Origin: an uncultured Collinsella sp.
GTDB taxonomy: Bacteria > Actinomycetota > Coriobacteriia > Coriobacteriales > Coriobacteriaceae
DNA length: 56,205 nt
Assembly: GCA_900541175.1 (NCBI GenBank)
Contig: UQIT01000013.1
Span: 1 to 56,205, forward strand
Direction: 5' to 3'
Position 1 is the stretch's first letter, and the number at the start of each line of letters is the position of its first letter. Shown one piece after another: positions 24,639 to 32,948 of the stretch. The notes under the pieces are model-generated. The model ran no database searches, was not told the origin of the DNA, and saw only the letters and a list, made by a program, of their open reading frames with translations. The position numbers were made by a program, and so were the translations under genes.

Positions 24639-25799
24639 ATGTCGGATTCGCCTAATTTTTTGACCTATGCCCAGACGGCGTTTGATCCGTTTGAGGAACG
24701 GTCGTTCTGTGCGGTGGACAGCCTGGTGTTTGCATGGCTGTCATACCTGCATTTGCCGGGTGATATGCCGGAGCTTACCGGCTGGCAGGGACTGGACGTG
24801 CGTGAGTTGCTGCGCGCCGAGTGCTACCAAGACATGATTGGCGACCTGTGGGATCCGGAGGGGAGCCGTTCCTTGCTGGAGGCTGTGACAGCAAGCCCTC
24901 GCTACCGTGGCATTCGTGTTTGCGGTTATCGTACCGTGAGTGATGCCGAGACGACGGAGCAGTTTGCAGCCATGACGTTCCGGTTTCCGGCGGGGTTTAG
25001 TTATCTTTCCTTCCGGGGGACTGACAGCACGATTGTGGGCTGGAAAGAGGACTTTAACATGGCGTTCCGGTGTCCTGTGCCGGCTCAGGAATCCGCGGCG
25101 CGTTATGTGGACGAGGCGGCGGATGCGATTGACGGGCCGCTTTTGTGCGGAGGTCATTCCAAGGGTGGAAACCTTGCGGTGTACGGTGCGGCGATGTGCT
25201 CCGATGTCGCCCGTGAGCGAATCGAACGGGCGTATTCCCATGATGGTCCGGGCTTCGTCGAGGAGTTTCTGAACGGCAACGCCTTTGCCGATCTTTCCGG
25301 TCGAATCGACAAGACGCTACCTCGGTCGTCGATCTTTGGCATGATGTTCGAGACACAGGAGGACTATGCCATCGTTGAGAGCACCGAGTTCAGCCTGCTG
25401 CAGCACAATCCCTTTAGCTGGGTGGTTGATGGTCACGACTTCGTGTACTGTGAGCGCCTGTCCGCCGGTGCTCGATACGTTGATGGCTCCATTCGCGAGA
25501 TGCTGCTTGCAGTGTCGCCTAGCGAACGCGAGCGTTTTGTAGATGCGTTGTTCTCCGTGTTTGAGGCTACGGGTGCTGAGCGGTTTGCGGATATCGCTGG
25601 GAATCTGCGCGAGAGCCTGCCCGTGATGCTCCAGGCTGCGCAAGGCTTTGACGAGGATACACGACGCTTTGTCTCGCAGACCATCGTGGCAATTCTTAAA
25701 TGCGCACTGCTGCCCAAACGACCTCAGATCGACATGCCCGCTGCCGGCAAGAGTTTGGCAGAACAGCTCGAGGCTTGGCAGTCCGAGCTCCTGCGCTAG
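24639..25799 (+). CDS. DUF2974/Mbeg1-like alpha/beta-hydrolase (lipase-fold) protein
   Basis: 386 residues. SYLSFRGTDSTIVGWKEDFNM precedes the nucleophile elbow GGHSKGGNLAVYGA with its Ser at about residue 174. A candidate Asp is in SHDGPGF and a His in VVDGHDFVYC. This is the pattern of the DUF2974/Mbeg1-like lipase-class-3-related family. There is no signal peptide, so it is probably intracellular or peripheral. The true substrate is unknown; lipid ester hydrolysis is a family-level guess. The gene is bracketed by inverted copies of a GGGACAGG repeat, which might reflect mobilisation. Confidence 0.75.
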   Translation: MSDSPNFLTYAQTAFDPFEERSFCAVDSLVFAWLSYLHLPGDMPELTGWQGLDVRELLRAECYQDMIGDLWDPEGSRSLLEAVTASPRYRGIRVCGYRTVSDAETTEQFAAMTFRFPAGFSYLSFRGTDSTIVGWKEDFNMAFRCPVPAQESAARYVDEAADAIDGPLLCGGHSKGGNLAVYGAAMCSDVARERIERAYSHDGPGFVEEFLNGNAFADLSGRIDKTLPRSSIFGMMFETQEDYAIVESTEFSLLQHNPFSWVVDGHDFVYCERLSAGARYVDGSIREMLLAVSPSERERFVDALFSVFEATGAERFADIAGNLRESLPVMLQAAQGFDEDTRRFVSQTIVAILKCALLPKRPQIDMPAAGKSLAEQLEAWQSELLR

Positions 25800-25802
25800 C
25801 CA

Positions 25803-25835
25803 TTGGTGCAAAGCAACCTGTCCCCGATGCACCAA
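25803..25835 (-). repeat. GGGACAGG hairpin repeat, copy 2 (inverted)
   Basis: On the minus strand it reads TTGGTGCATCGGGGACAGG and continues TTGCTTTGCACCAA, matching copy 1 except for a few bases. The outer arms TTGGTGCA / TGCACCAA pair. Confidence 0.75.
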
Positions 25836-25901
25836 TCTTCGATGCGCCTGGGGCGGGATCGACCGCTATACTGATTCGCGCCGAAATCGATCTAGAACGG
25901 A

Positions 25902-26915
25902 ATGCCGTATATGAAAATCAATCACGCGATTCTGCATATCCTGGACTTTGACTCTGCCGTCAACGTTATGAGCCAGCGCGAGCTCGATATCGAGAGCCGC
26001 ACCGTGCGTAATTTCGTAACCACGCACCTGCGGCGCGCTCGTACCTCGGCTGATAACAAGCGTGCCACGTTTGCCGAGAACTCCGCATTCGGCGGCGAGC
26101 TCAAGGGCTATTTCTTTGGTGAGCGTGAGTTCGTGGATCTGTCTCAGCAGATTGCGGAGTTCATCTCTTCCGAACTTACCAAGGCCGAGAAAGCCGAGTC
26201 CACTGACGTGCTTGTGGCGGACTTTGATGACGACGAGGATGCCCGCTGGTTTGCCGTGATGCTGCTGGGCTCCAAGCAGGCTTTTATGCACGAGGTGGGT
26301 CGCGAAGAGGGCGAGGTGCGCAACGACATTGCGCGCCACTACGCCATTCTGCCGAATCCCTCGCAAAAGGTGCCGAGCTATGCAATCGTGCGTGCAAGCA
26401 CCATGGAGATCGGCTATGTGGATAAGAAGCGCAAGATTGCCGGCGAGGATCGCATGCTCATTCCCGATGGCCTGCTGCAGTGCGACACGGGGGTATCGGG
26501 CAAGGAGGTCATCGACACCGTGACGCGTGTGGTCGAGGAAGTCGCCGAGGAGCACGGTGCCAACACGGCTGTAGCACTTGCCAAGGTTAAGGCTGCTGTT
26601 GCCGAGAAAGTTGAGGATGACGAGGAACTGCCCCCTTGGGATATCGTCGATGAGGTCTTTGAGGACGAGCCGGTTATCAAGGAGAGCGTGCGCGCGGCAC
26701 TGACTGAGGAGAAGGTGCCTGAGCGTGTGCCCGTGGAGCGCAAGCAGGTCGAACGCGCGGCGGTGCGCAACCACAAGATCCGTACCGACACGGGCATCGA
26801 GATCAGCTTCCCGGCCGAGATGGGTTCGAACTCCGAGTATATCGAGTTCGTCAACGAGCCCAACGGCCTCATCTCCATCGAACTCAAGAATATCGGCAGC
26901 ATCGAGAATCGATAA
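25902..26915 (+). CDS. NdpA/YejK-family nucleoid-associated protein
   Basis: 337 residues, the usual length for the 37-kDa nucleoid-associated family. It begins MKINHAILHILDFDS and contains FFGEREFVDLSQQIAEFI, an acidic mid-region, KVPSYAIVRASTMEIGYV and a C-terminal GIEISFPAEMGSNSEYIEFV strand typical of the family. Proteins of this type bind double-stranded DNA and are found with the nucleoid; their precise task is not settled. The start at 25902 or 25911 is uncertain because the ribosome site is weak. The gene converges on dapH across a structured element. Confidence 0.8.
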   Translation: MPYMKINHAILHILDFDSAVNVMSQRELDIESRTVRNFVTTHLRRARTSADNKRATFAENSAFGGELKGYFFGEREFVDLSQQIAEFISSELTKAEKAESTDVLVADFDDDEDARWFAVMLLGSKQAFMHEVGREEGEVRNDIARHYAILPNPSQKVPSYAIVRASTMEIGYVDKKRKIAGEDRMLIPDGLLQCDTGVSGKEVIDTVTRVVEEVAEEHGANTAVALAKVKAAVAEKVEDDEELPPWDIVDEVFEDEPVIKESVRAALTEEKVPERVPVERKQVERAAVRNHKIRTDTGIEISFPAEMGSNSEYIEFVNEPNGLISIELKNIGSIENR

Positions 26916-26950
26916 GTTGTTGCGTTGCAGGTCGAGCATACGTCAGCGAA

Positions 26951-27046
26951 AACGACCCAGAGCGAGCAAGGTGACGTGAAAGAGGAGGGCATTGACCTTC
27001 TGGTCATGCCCGACGATTGAACGTCAGATTGCCGCTCTGGGTCGTT
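26951..27046 (+). ncRNA. structured intergenic element A (nested stems, purine-rich internal loop)
   Basis: Outer stem: AACGACCCAGAGCG (26951-26964) with CGCTCTGGGTCGTT (27033-27046). Next: GCAA (26966-26969) with TTGC (27029-27032), a GG/GA internal loop, and TGACGT (26972-26977) with ACGTCA (27021-27026). The internal loop is GAAAGAGGAG (26978-26987) opposite CGACGATTGA (27011-27020). An apical hairpin spans 26988-27010. Element B at 42403-42504 has nearly the same loops with different paired sequences. Strand sense is not proven. It lies between convergent genes and could also act as a terminator. Confidence 0.65.
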
Positions 27047-27090
27047 TGCAGCGTCGACTAGTTACGCGGTTTGGTAAAACCGCGTGACTT

Positions 27091-27810
27091 CTACAGCTGG
27101 CGCAGACCTTCTTCGAGGCCGGTCTTGCTGTCGGTCTTCTCGTCGCGCATCTTGATGGCGCGGGCGGGGACACCGGCCACGACGGCGCCGGCGGGGACGT
27201 CCTCGACGCACACGGCGCCGGCGGCAACTACAGCACCCTTGCCCACGTGCACGCCTTCCAGGACCACGGCGTTTGCGCCGATCATGACATCGTCCTCGAT
27301 GATGACGGGCGTGGCGCTGGCGGGCTCCACAACGCCTGCCAGCACGGTGCCGGCGCCGATGTGGCAGTTCTTGCCCACGGTGGCGCGACCGCCCAGCACG
27401 GCGCCCATATCGATCATGGAACCCTCGCCGATAACGGAGCCGATGTTGATGATGGCGCCCATCATGATGACGGCACGGTCGCCAATCTCGACGCGGTCGC
27501 GGATGATCGCGCCCGGCTCGATGCGGGCGTTGATGCCCTTAAGGTCGAGCATGGGCACGGCGGAGTTGCGGCAATCGTTTTCAACGTCGTAGTAATCGAT
27601 GGAATCGGCATTGGCGTCCAGGATGGTCTTGAGCTCGTCCCAGTCGCCAAAGACGGTCTTGCCGCGACGGCCGCCGTAGACATGTGCGTCGCCCCAGGCA
27701 ACCTTCATGCCCGGCTTCTCGCGCACGTACAGCTTGACGGGCGTCTTTTTGGGCGCGGTGGCGATGTAGTTGATAATCTCCTGTGCATCCATCTCGGCTG
27801 CGTTGCCCAT
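27091..27810 (-). CDS. dapH: tetrahydrodipicolinate N-acetyltransferase (DapH)
   Basis: 239 residues. An N-terminal helical domain (MDAQEIINYIATAPKKTPVK) is followed by left-handed beta-helix hexapeptide repeats from about residue 95 (ARIEPGAIIRDRVEIGD, MMGAIINIGSVIGEGSMID, GRATVGKNCHIGAGTVLAGV). A C-terminal PAGAVVAGVPARAIK is present. Length and the N-terminal domain fit DapH rather than the succinyl enzyme DapD. It acetylates tetrahydrodipicolinate from acetyl-CoA. It is the last gene of the lysA-dapA/dapB/dapH operon, which is under a lysine riboswitch. Confidence 0.9.
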   Translation of the reverse strand: MGNAAEMDAQEIINYIATAPKKTPVKLYVREKPGMKVAWGDAHVYGGRRGKTVFGDWDELKTILDANADSIDYYDVENDCRNSAVPMLDLKGINARIEPGAIIRDRVEIGDRAVIMMGAIINIGSVIGEGSMIDMGAVLGGRATVGKNCHIGAGTVLAGVVEPASATPVIIEDDVMIGANAVVLEGVHVGKGAVVAAGAVCVEDVPAGAVVAGVPARAIKMRDEKTDSKTGLEEGLRQL

Positions 27811-27849
27811 TTGCTATCTCTCCTTTGGGTGGATTCGGTTGATACCTGG

Positions 27850-28590
27850 TTAGGCAAACATGACCTTGTCGAACGTATAGAAGCCGGGTTCGCGGGTGAC
27901 GAGCTTCTGCGCGGCTGCCAAGGCGCCGTTGACAAAGATCTGACGGCTCGTGGCGCGGTGGGTGAGCGTGACCTCCTCGTCCTGGCCAAAGAAGCTCACC
28001 TCGTGCACGCCGGCGACGGTGCCGCCGCGCAGCGAGTGCATACCGATTTCCTTGGGATCGCGTGCTCCGCACATGCCCTCGCGGCCATAGACGGGGTGGT
28101 AGCCTGCCTCGGGCTCGGCTTCGACGACGGCGTCGAGCAGTAGCTTGGCAGTGCCGCTGGGGGCGTCGACCTTTTGGTTGTGGTGCGTCTCGACGATTTC
28201 GCAGTCAAAGCCGGGCAGCTCGCGTGTAGCCTGCGCTACCAGATGGCGCAGGGCTGCGATACCGATGGAGTAATTGCCCGAGTGCATAACGCGGGTGTTC
28301 TGGCCCAGCTCACGCAGGCGGTCCATCTGCTCGGGGGTGTAGCCTGTGGTGCCTGAGACCAACGCCGCGCCCGTGCGCTCGACATAGGCGACGACGGCGT
28401 CGAAGGTCGCGACGTTCGAGAAGTCGATGATGACGTCGGCAGCCGGTGCGTTCTCGAGCTCGCTCAAATCGAAGCCAATCTGGGCCACGATATCAAAAAC
28501 GGGCTGCCCGGCGGCGTCGACAATGCCTTCGGCGGTAGTGCGGATGAGCGAGCCCATGCGGCCCGTTCCCATAATGACGGTCTTAATCAA
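27850..28590 (-). CDS. dapB: 4-hydroxy-tetrahydrodipicolinate reductase
   Basis: 246 residues. The N-terminal GTGRMGSLI is the dinucleotide-binding loop, and DFSNVATFDAVVAYV follows the cofactor strand. VSGTTGYTPEQMDRLRELGQ, SGNYSIGIAAL and EIVETHHNQKVDAPSGTAKLLLDAV give the catalytic His-His-Lys segment. It reduces the DapA product with NAD(P)H. The start is probably TTG at 28590, with AGGGAG upstream, overlapping the stop of the lysA-dapA frame by eight bases; the first internal ATG would remove the cofactor-binding strand start. Co-transcribed with its neighbours. Confidence 0.92.
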   Translation of the reverse strand: MIKTVIMGTGRMGSLIRTTAEGIVDAAGQPVFDIVAQIGFDLSELENAPAADVIIDFSNVATFDAVVAYVERTGAALVSGTTGYTPEQMDRLRELGQNTRVMHSGNYSIGIAALRHLVAQATRELPGFDCEIVETHHNQKVDAPSGTAKLLLDAVVEAEPEAGYHPVYGREGMCGARDPKEIGMHSLRGGTVAGVHEVSFFGQDEEVTLTHRATSRQIFVNGALAAAQKLVTREPGFYTFDKVMFA

Positions 28591-30892
28591 GTAGACCAGC
28601 TCCCTTCAGAGCATCGGTAAGTGCGGCTCGCGTGTCGTCTGCCATGGGGCACAGCGGCATACGGTAGTTTGCCTCGATCATGCCCATCTGGGCGAGCGCT
28701 TCCTTGACGGAGATGGGGTTGACCTCGCTAAAGAGGGCGTTGATGAGCGGCTGGCCGGCAATCTGGATATCGCGGGCGCGCGCTACGTCGCCGTCCAGAT
28801 AAGCGCGGCACATGTCGTGTACGAGCTGCGGCTGCACGTCTGCCCACACGCTGATGGTGCCCGAGGCGCCCAGGCTCATGAGCGGCACGGTAAGCGCGTC
28901 CTCGCCCGAGTACATGCGGAAGTCGTCTGACAGCAGGTGGGCGATCTTGGCCGCGTAGGCGACGTTGCCCGAGGCCTCCTTGATACCCATGATGTTGGGG
29001 TGCGCGGCCAGGCGCTCTACGTTGCGCTCGCTGATACCGCAGCCGCAGCGGCCGGGGATGTTGTACAGGATGCAGGGGATGTCCACGGCATCGGCGACGG
29101 TTTTAAAGTGCTGATAGATACCCTCTTCGTTGGACTTGTTGTAGTAGGGGGTGATGAGCAGCAGACCGTCGGCGCCCAGGCCCTGATAGGTGAGCGACTT
29201 GGTGAGCATGGTCTGCGTGGAGTTGGAGCCCGAGCCGGCGATGACGGGGACGCGTCCTGCAACATGCTTGACCACGGCGGCGACGACGGAGTTGTCCTCG
29301 TCGTCGGTCATCGTGGCACTCTCACCGGTGGTGCCCAGGGTGAGGATGGCGTCGGTGCCATTTTGCAAGTGGAAATCGATAAGGCGCTCGAGCGCGTCAA
29401 AGTCGACGCTGCCGTCCTTTTTAAACGGCGTGACAAGGGCGACGATTGAGCCCTCGAGGTTGCGGATATCCATGTTCTTCTCCTTCGCCTCCGCGATCTG
29501 GATGCGTTTGTTCCATTGAGCTGCGACTGCCAGACGCTCGTCTTGGGCGCGACGGCGGGCACTTTCGGCGCGCGACTTGGCCAGCAGCTCGCGGCCGCAC
29601 GGCAGCACGTCGAGCGTGGCAAAGTAATCGCCCGGGCGCTCGGCGCGGCGGATGAGGTCGGCCGCGCCATCGGGGCGCAGCAGGACCTCGGCCGAGCGCA
29701 GCCGTCCGTTGTAGTTGTAGCCCATGGAGTAGCCATGCGCACCGGTATCGTGGATTACAAGCAGGTCACCCATGTCGATATGCGGCAGCTTGCGATCGAT
29801 AGCGAACTTGTCGTTGTTCTCGCATAGGTTGCCCGTGATGTCATAGGTGTTCGTGACGGGCGCTGTGGCCTTGTCGGCGCCGCCCGGCTGACCCATCACC
29901 GTAATGTGGTGGTAGGCGCCATACATGGCAGGGCGAATCAAATCGACGGCGCTTGCATCGACACCGATATAGTCCTTGTAGATCTGCTTCTCGTGGATGG
30001 CCTTGGTGACCAGGCAGCCGTAGGGGCCCATCATAAAGCGGCCCATCTCGGTGCAGATGGCCACATCGCCCATGCCGGCGGGAATCAGGATCTCGTCGTA
30101 TGCCGCGTGTACTCCCTCGCCGATGGCGCGAATGTCGTTGGCCTGCTGCTCGGGCAGGTAGGGGATGCCGACGCCGCCGGACAGATTGATGAAGGCGACG
30201 TGTGCGCCGGTCTCGCGCTCCAGGCGTACGGCAAGCTCAAAGAGGATGCGCGCGAGCTTGGGGTAGTAGTCGTTGGTGACAGTGTTGCTGGCAAGGAATG
30301 CGTGGATGCCAAAGTCCTCGGCGCCCTTGGCCTTGAGCATGCGGAAGGCCTCGAAGAGCTGCTCGGTGGTCATGCCATATTTGGAGTCGCCCGGGTTATC
30401 CATGATGCCGTTGGAGAGCTGGAACAGGCCTCCTGGATTAAAGCGGCAGCTGACCGTCTTGGGGATGGGTCCCGCAACACGCTCAAAGAACTCGATGTGG
30501 CTGATGTCGTCAAAGTTGACGATGGCACCCAGTTTGTCGGCGAGCTCAAAGTCGGCAGCCGGCGTATCGTTGGACGAGAACATGATGTCGTGTCCCGTGA
30601 TACCCAGCGAGCGGGCGATCATGAGCTCGGTATAGCTCGAGCAATCGCAGCCGCAGCCGTATTCGTTGAGAATGGAGATGAGCGCCGGGTTGGGGTTGGC
30701 CTTGACGGCAAAGTATTCCTTAAAGCCCGGGTTCCATGCAAAGGCGTCGCGCACTTCTTGCATGTTGCGACGGATGCCTGCCTCGTCGTATAGATGAAAC
30801 GGCGTGGGGAACTGCTCGACGATATGCTCGAGTGTCTCCTTGTCCACAAACGGCTGCTTGGCCGCATATGCCTCGTTGGGGGTCAATGCCAT
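28583..30892 (-). CDS. lysA-dapA: in-frame fusion: diaminopimelate decarboxylase - dihydrodipicolinate synthase
   Basis: 769 residues in one frame. Residues about 1-440 are LysA (fold-III PLP decarboxylase): YFAVKANPNP contains the Schiff-base Lys, and CRFNPGG, NLSGGVGIPY, ICTEMGR and the C-terminal IHDTGAHGYSMGYNYN are present. A charged helical linker of about 35 residues follows. From Met474 the sequence is a full DapA (296 residues): VALVTPF, GTTGESATM, YYNKSNEEG, the catalytic Tyr in CILYNIPGR and the Lys in MGIKEASG. An AAGGAG site lies six bases before the Met474 codon (29473), so free DapA may also be made. LysA makes lysine from meso-DAP; DapA starts the branch. Confidence 0.88.
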   Translation of the reverse strand: MALTPNEAYAAKQPFVDKETLEHIVEQFPTPFHLYDEAGIRRNMQEVRDAFAWNPGFKEYFAVKANPNPALISILNEYGCGCDCSSYTELMIARSLGITGHDIMFSSNDTPAADFELADKLGAIVNFDDISHIEFFERVAGPIPKTVSCRFNPGGLFQLSNGIMDNPGDSKYGMTTEQLFEAFRMLKAKGAEDFGIHAFLASNTVTNDYYPKLARILFELAVRLERETGAHVAFINLSGGVGIPYLPEQQANDIRAIGEGVHAAYDEILIPAGMGDVAICTEMGRFMMGPYGCLVTKAIHEKQIYKDYIGVDASAVDLIRPAMYGAYHHITVMGQPGGADKATAPVTNTYDITGNLCENNDKFAIDRKLPHIDMGDLLVIHDTGAHGYSMGYNYNGRLRSAEVLLRPDGAADLIRRAERPGDYFATLDVLPCGRELLAKSRAESARRRAQDERLAVAAQWNKRIQIAEAKEKNMDIRNLEGSIVALVTPFKKDGSVDFDALERLIDFHLQNGTDAILTLGTTGESATMTDDEDNSVVAAVVKHVAGRVPVIAGSGSNSTQTMLTKSLTYQGLGADGLLLITPYYNKSNEEGIYQHFKTVADAVDIPCILYNIPGRCGCGISERNVERLAAHPNIMGIKEASGNVAYAAKIAHLLSDDFRMYSGEDALTVPLMSLGASGTISVWADVQPQLVHDMCRAYLDGDVARARDIQIAGQPLINALFSEVNPISVKEALAQMGMIEANYRMPLCPMADDTRAALTDALKGAGLLD

Positions 30893-30960
30893 GTCCCGTA
30901 AACCTCGCTATCCAGACGGCGCCATCTGCGCATCGAATCCGCATAGCGTGGACCCAATGT

Positions 30961-31122
30961 CCGGATAGCGCTCCCGCATTGCTGCAGACAGTCCTGTGGG
31001 TGTTTCCCACAGGCCCACCAGGTTGTTCGTGCCCGAAAAACCCAGTTCGGCGGGTTTCGCCTCCCCACGGGGTCAAAGCCTGCTGGCTCGCCCGCGGTTC
31101 TTCGTGCCCGCGCCTCTATCAA
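30961..31122 (-). promoter_or_regulatory. lysine riboswitch (L-box)
   Basis: Read on the minus strand, the 5' side GATAGAGGCGCGG (from 31120), the inner GGGGAGGCG and CCGCCGAACTGGG, and the 3' side GGACTGTC then GGGAGCGCTATC (ending at 30963) match L-box landmarks in order and spacing. P1 is GATAG..CGC with GCGCTATC. The element lies directly upstream of lysA-dapA. No terminator U-tract follows. GGATAGCGAGG (30903-30913), next to the start codon and containing the likely ribosome site, can pair with the P1 3' strand GCGCTATCC or with CGCTAT near 30948, so translational control is likely. Confidence 0.85.
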
Positions 31123-31270
31123 GTGGTAAAGACCCTATCACGTTGCACTTTATCAAACAAGAGTATTTGTATATAACGTTTAAAAAATGCAGCAATATGC
31201 TGGAAACATGTGTGCCACAATCCTGTATCACAATAAGTTGCAACAGATGTGCCTTACGAAGGGATTCTCT

Positions 31271-32458
31271 ATGACCGAGCTCCAAGAACTCCGTCGCTAT
31301 CGCCGCGATCTCCATCGCATTCCGGAGCTCGATTTCGATCTTCCGCAAACCATTGCCTATATCGAGGGCGTGTTGGCACCGCTCGCTTGCGAGGTGACCC
31401 ATCCGTGCCCCAGCTGCGTCTGCGCTTTCTTCGACGCCGGCGTTGGTGCCGCGCATGCCACGGCGATTCGCGCCGATATGGATGCGCTGCCCATTGCCGA
31501 GGCAACAGGGGCAGCGTTCGCCTCGACACATCCCGGCAAGATGCACGCTTGCGGACATGACGGACACATGGCCATGGCACTTGCCGCCGCGACGTATGTC
31601 GACCGTACGATCCGCGAGCAGCCGGGCGCCATTAGGCGCAACGTACTCTTTGTGTTTCAGCCGGCCGAGGAAACGACAGGTGGTGCCAAGACGGTATGCG
31701 AGAGCGGTGTGTTCGAGCGCTATGGGGTGGATCGCATCTTCGGCTTCCACGTGTGGCCCGATCTGCCCGCCGGCACGTTGGCGAGCTGCTCCGGTCCGTT
31801 GCTGGCGCGTTCGAGCGAGACGCATATCCATATTCACGGTACGAGCATCCACATCGCTAAGACCTATGGTGTGCCGGTCGAGGAGTCGCACGATGCGGCG
31901 CTGGCGGCTGCCAAGTTCTTGGTTGCCGAGCGCGAACTGATGGATGAGCTGGGTGCCGATGAGCCCTGCATTGGCAAGTTCGGTCTGCTGCAGGCGGGCA
32001 CCGTCTGCAATGCGGTGGCGGGGGAGGCCCATGTTGCCGGTAGCTTGCGTGTGTTTACGGACGCCATGTTCGACCGTGCGCGCGAAGGCGTACGCCGTGT
32101 GCTCGACGAGGCGTGCACCGCAACGGGCTGCACGTATGATCTCGACTTTGCCGAGGGTTATCCACCGGTCGATAACGACCCCGAGCTGTTTGCTCGAATC
32201 GCGCCTGCTCTGCCCGAGTTACAGCTCGTGGACGAGCCGCTGCTGATTGCCGAGGACTTTGCTTTCTATCAGCGCCATTTGCCGGGTGTGTTCTTCTTGT
32301 TGGGCACGGGCGTGCCAGAGGATCAAGACAACCCGAGTGATTCGGATGGCTGCCCCGCCTATGCCACAAGCGCTCTGCATACCGATAGCATGCTCTTCGA
32401 CGAGGAAATCCTACTCAAAGGTCTCGATGTCTACAAACGATTGCTTGTGATGGAGTGA
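31271..32458 (+). CDS. M20-family amidohydrolase, probable N-acetyl-diaminopimelate deacetylase
   Basis: 395 residues from ATG 31271 behind AAGGG. The family motifs are RRDLHRIPELDFDLPQT, IRADMDALPI, MHACGHDGHMAM (metal ligands), VFQPAEETTGGA (Glu-Glu), GFHVWPDLPAG, and the C-terminal AEDFAFYQ. This is the YkuR/hippurate-hydrolase branch of M20D. It diverges from the riboswitch-controlled lysA-dapA-dapB-dapH operon. An acetylase-type pathway needs exactly such a deacetylase, so N-acetyl-LL-DAP is the favoured substrate. Other N-acyl amino acids are possible. It overlaps a small membrane protein gene downstream. Confidence 0.85.
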   Translation: MTELQELRRYRRDLHRIPELDFDLPQTIAYIEGVLAPLACEVTHPCPSCVCAFFDAGVGAAHATAIRADMDALPIAEATGAAFASTHPGKMHACGHDGHMAMALAAATYVDRTIREQPGAIRRNVLFVFQPAEETTGGAKTVCESGVFERYGVDRIFGFHVWPDLPAGTLASCSGPLLARSSETHIHIHGTSIHIAKTYGVPVEESHDAALAAAKFLVAERELMDELGADEPCIGKFGLLQAGTVCNAVAGEAHVAGSLRVFTDAMFDRAREGVRRVLDEACTATGCTYDLDFAEGYPPVDNDPELFARIAPALPELQLVDEPLLIAEDFAFYQRHLPGVFFLLGTGVPEDQDNPSDSDGCPAYATSALHTDSMLFDEEILLKGLDVYKRLLVME

Positions 32459-32460
32459 CG

Positions 32461-32784
32461 ATGAGGCGACGTCGGCAATCAGCCGTATATAGTCCGGGCG
32501 GATGCGGGTGCGGTTTGCTGCTGCTTCCGGTCATCGCTGTGAGCATTGGCGTAATGTTTGCGCTTGCCGGGTTGGCAGCAGCGGCACTCGTGTTGCTGAT
32601 TGTGGCCATTGGCGTGACGATTTGGCTTTGCCGCAATCGCGAGCAACGCCGTGCCGACGGTAAAACCACTGTCGGCTGGGTCGTCTTCCTGATTATTGCG
32701 TACCCGCTGAGTGCCAGCTACCTGGTGTTCTTTGTCCTGTTGATGATCAGCGCCTTTACTGGGGAATCCGTAACGGTGGGTTGA
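32461..32784 (+). CDS. small integral membrane protein
   Basis: 107 residues. An arginine-rich start (MRRRRQ) and a GGCGCG segment precede two close hydrophobic helices (LLLLPVIAVSIGVMFALAGL, AALVLLIVAIGVTIWLC). A basic loop NREQRRADGKTTVG and a final helix pair follow. The ATG at 32461 is three bases after the deacetylase stop, and a GTG at 32455 overlaps it, so expression is coupled. Not assigned to a named family. Confidence 0.6.
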   Translation: MRRRRQSAVYSPGGCGCGLLLLPVIAVSIGVMFALAGLAAAALVLLIVAIGVTIWLCRNREQRRADGKTTVGWVVFLIIAYPLSASYLVFFVLLMISAFTGESVTVG

Positions 32785-32889
32785 CGCGCTGCCAGCAGAC
32801 GGTTGCGCAAAGTGCGTTTGCTCGGCGTTTGGATAACTGCATTGGCCGTTTACTGCAGCCTTAGCTCTCAGCTAATGAATTCAAGTTCA

Positions 32890-32943
32890 ATCCTTTCTAC
32901 GATGTGCTGTGTGCCGGCGCGGTAGCCGGATCGTAGGAAGGAT
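32890..32943 (+). promoter_or_regulatory. hairpin burying the ribosome site of the FxLYD gene
   Basis: ATCCTTTCTACGAT (32890-32903) pairs with ATCGTAGGAAGGAT (32930-32943), 14 positions with one mismatch, and an inner CCGGC/GCCGG extends the stem. The 3' arm contains GGAAGGAT, the Shine-Dalgarno site for ATG 32949, so folding would block translation. Confidence 0.6.
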
Positions 32944-32948
32944 GAATA

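Noticed and set aside
26951..27046. Element A as a simple bidirectional terminator
   Set aside because: Only short T runs follow on either strand, and a second copy with conserved loops lies elsewhere; terminator activity may be secondary.
27247..28143. 298-codon plus-strand frame opposite dapH and dapB
   Set aside because: It crosses two well-defined genes and shows no protein family pattern.
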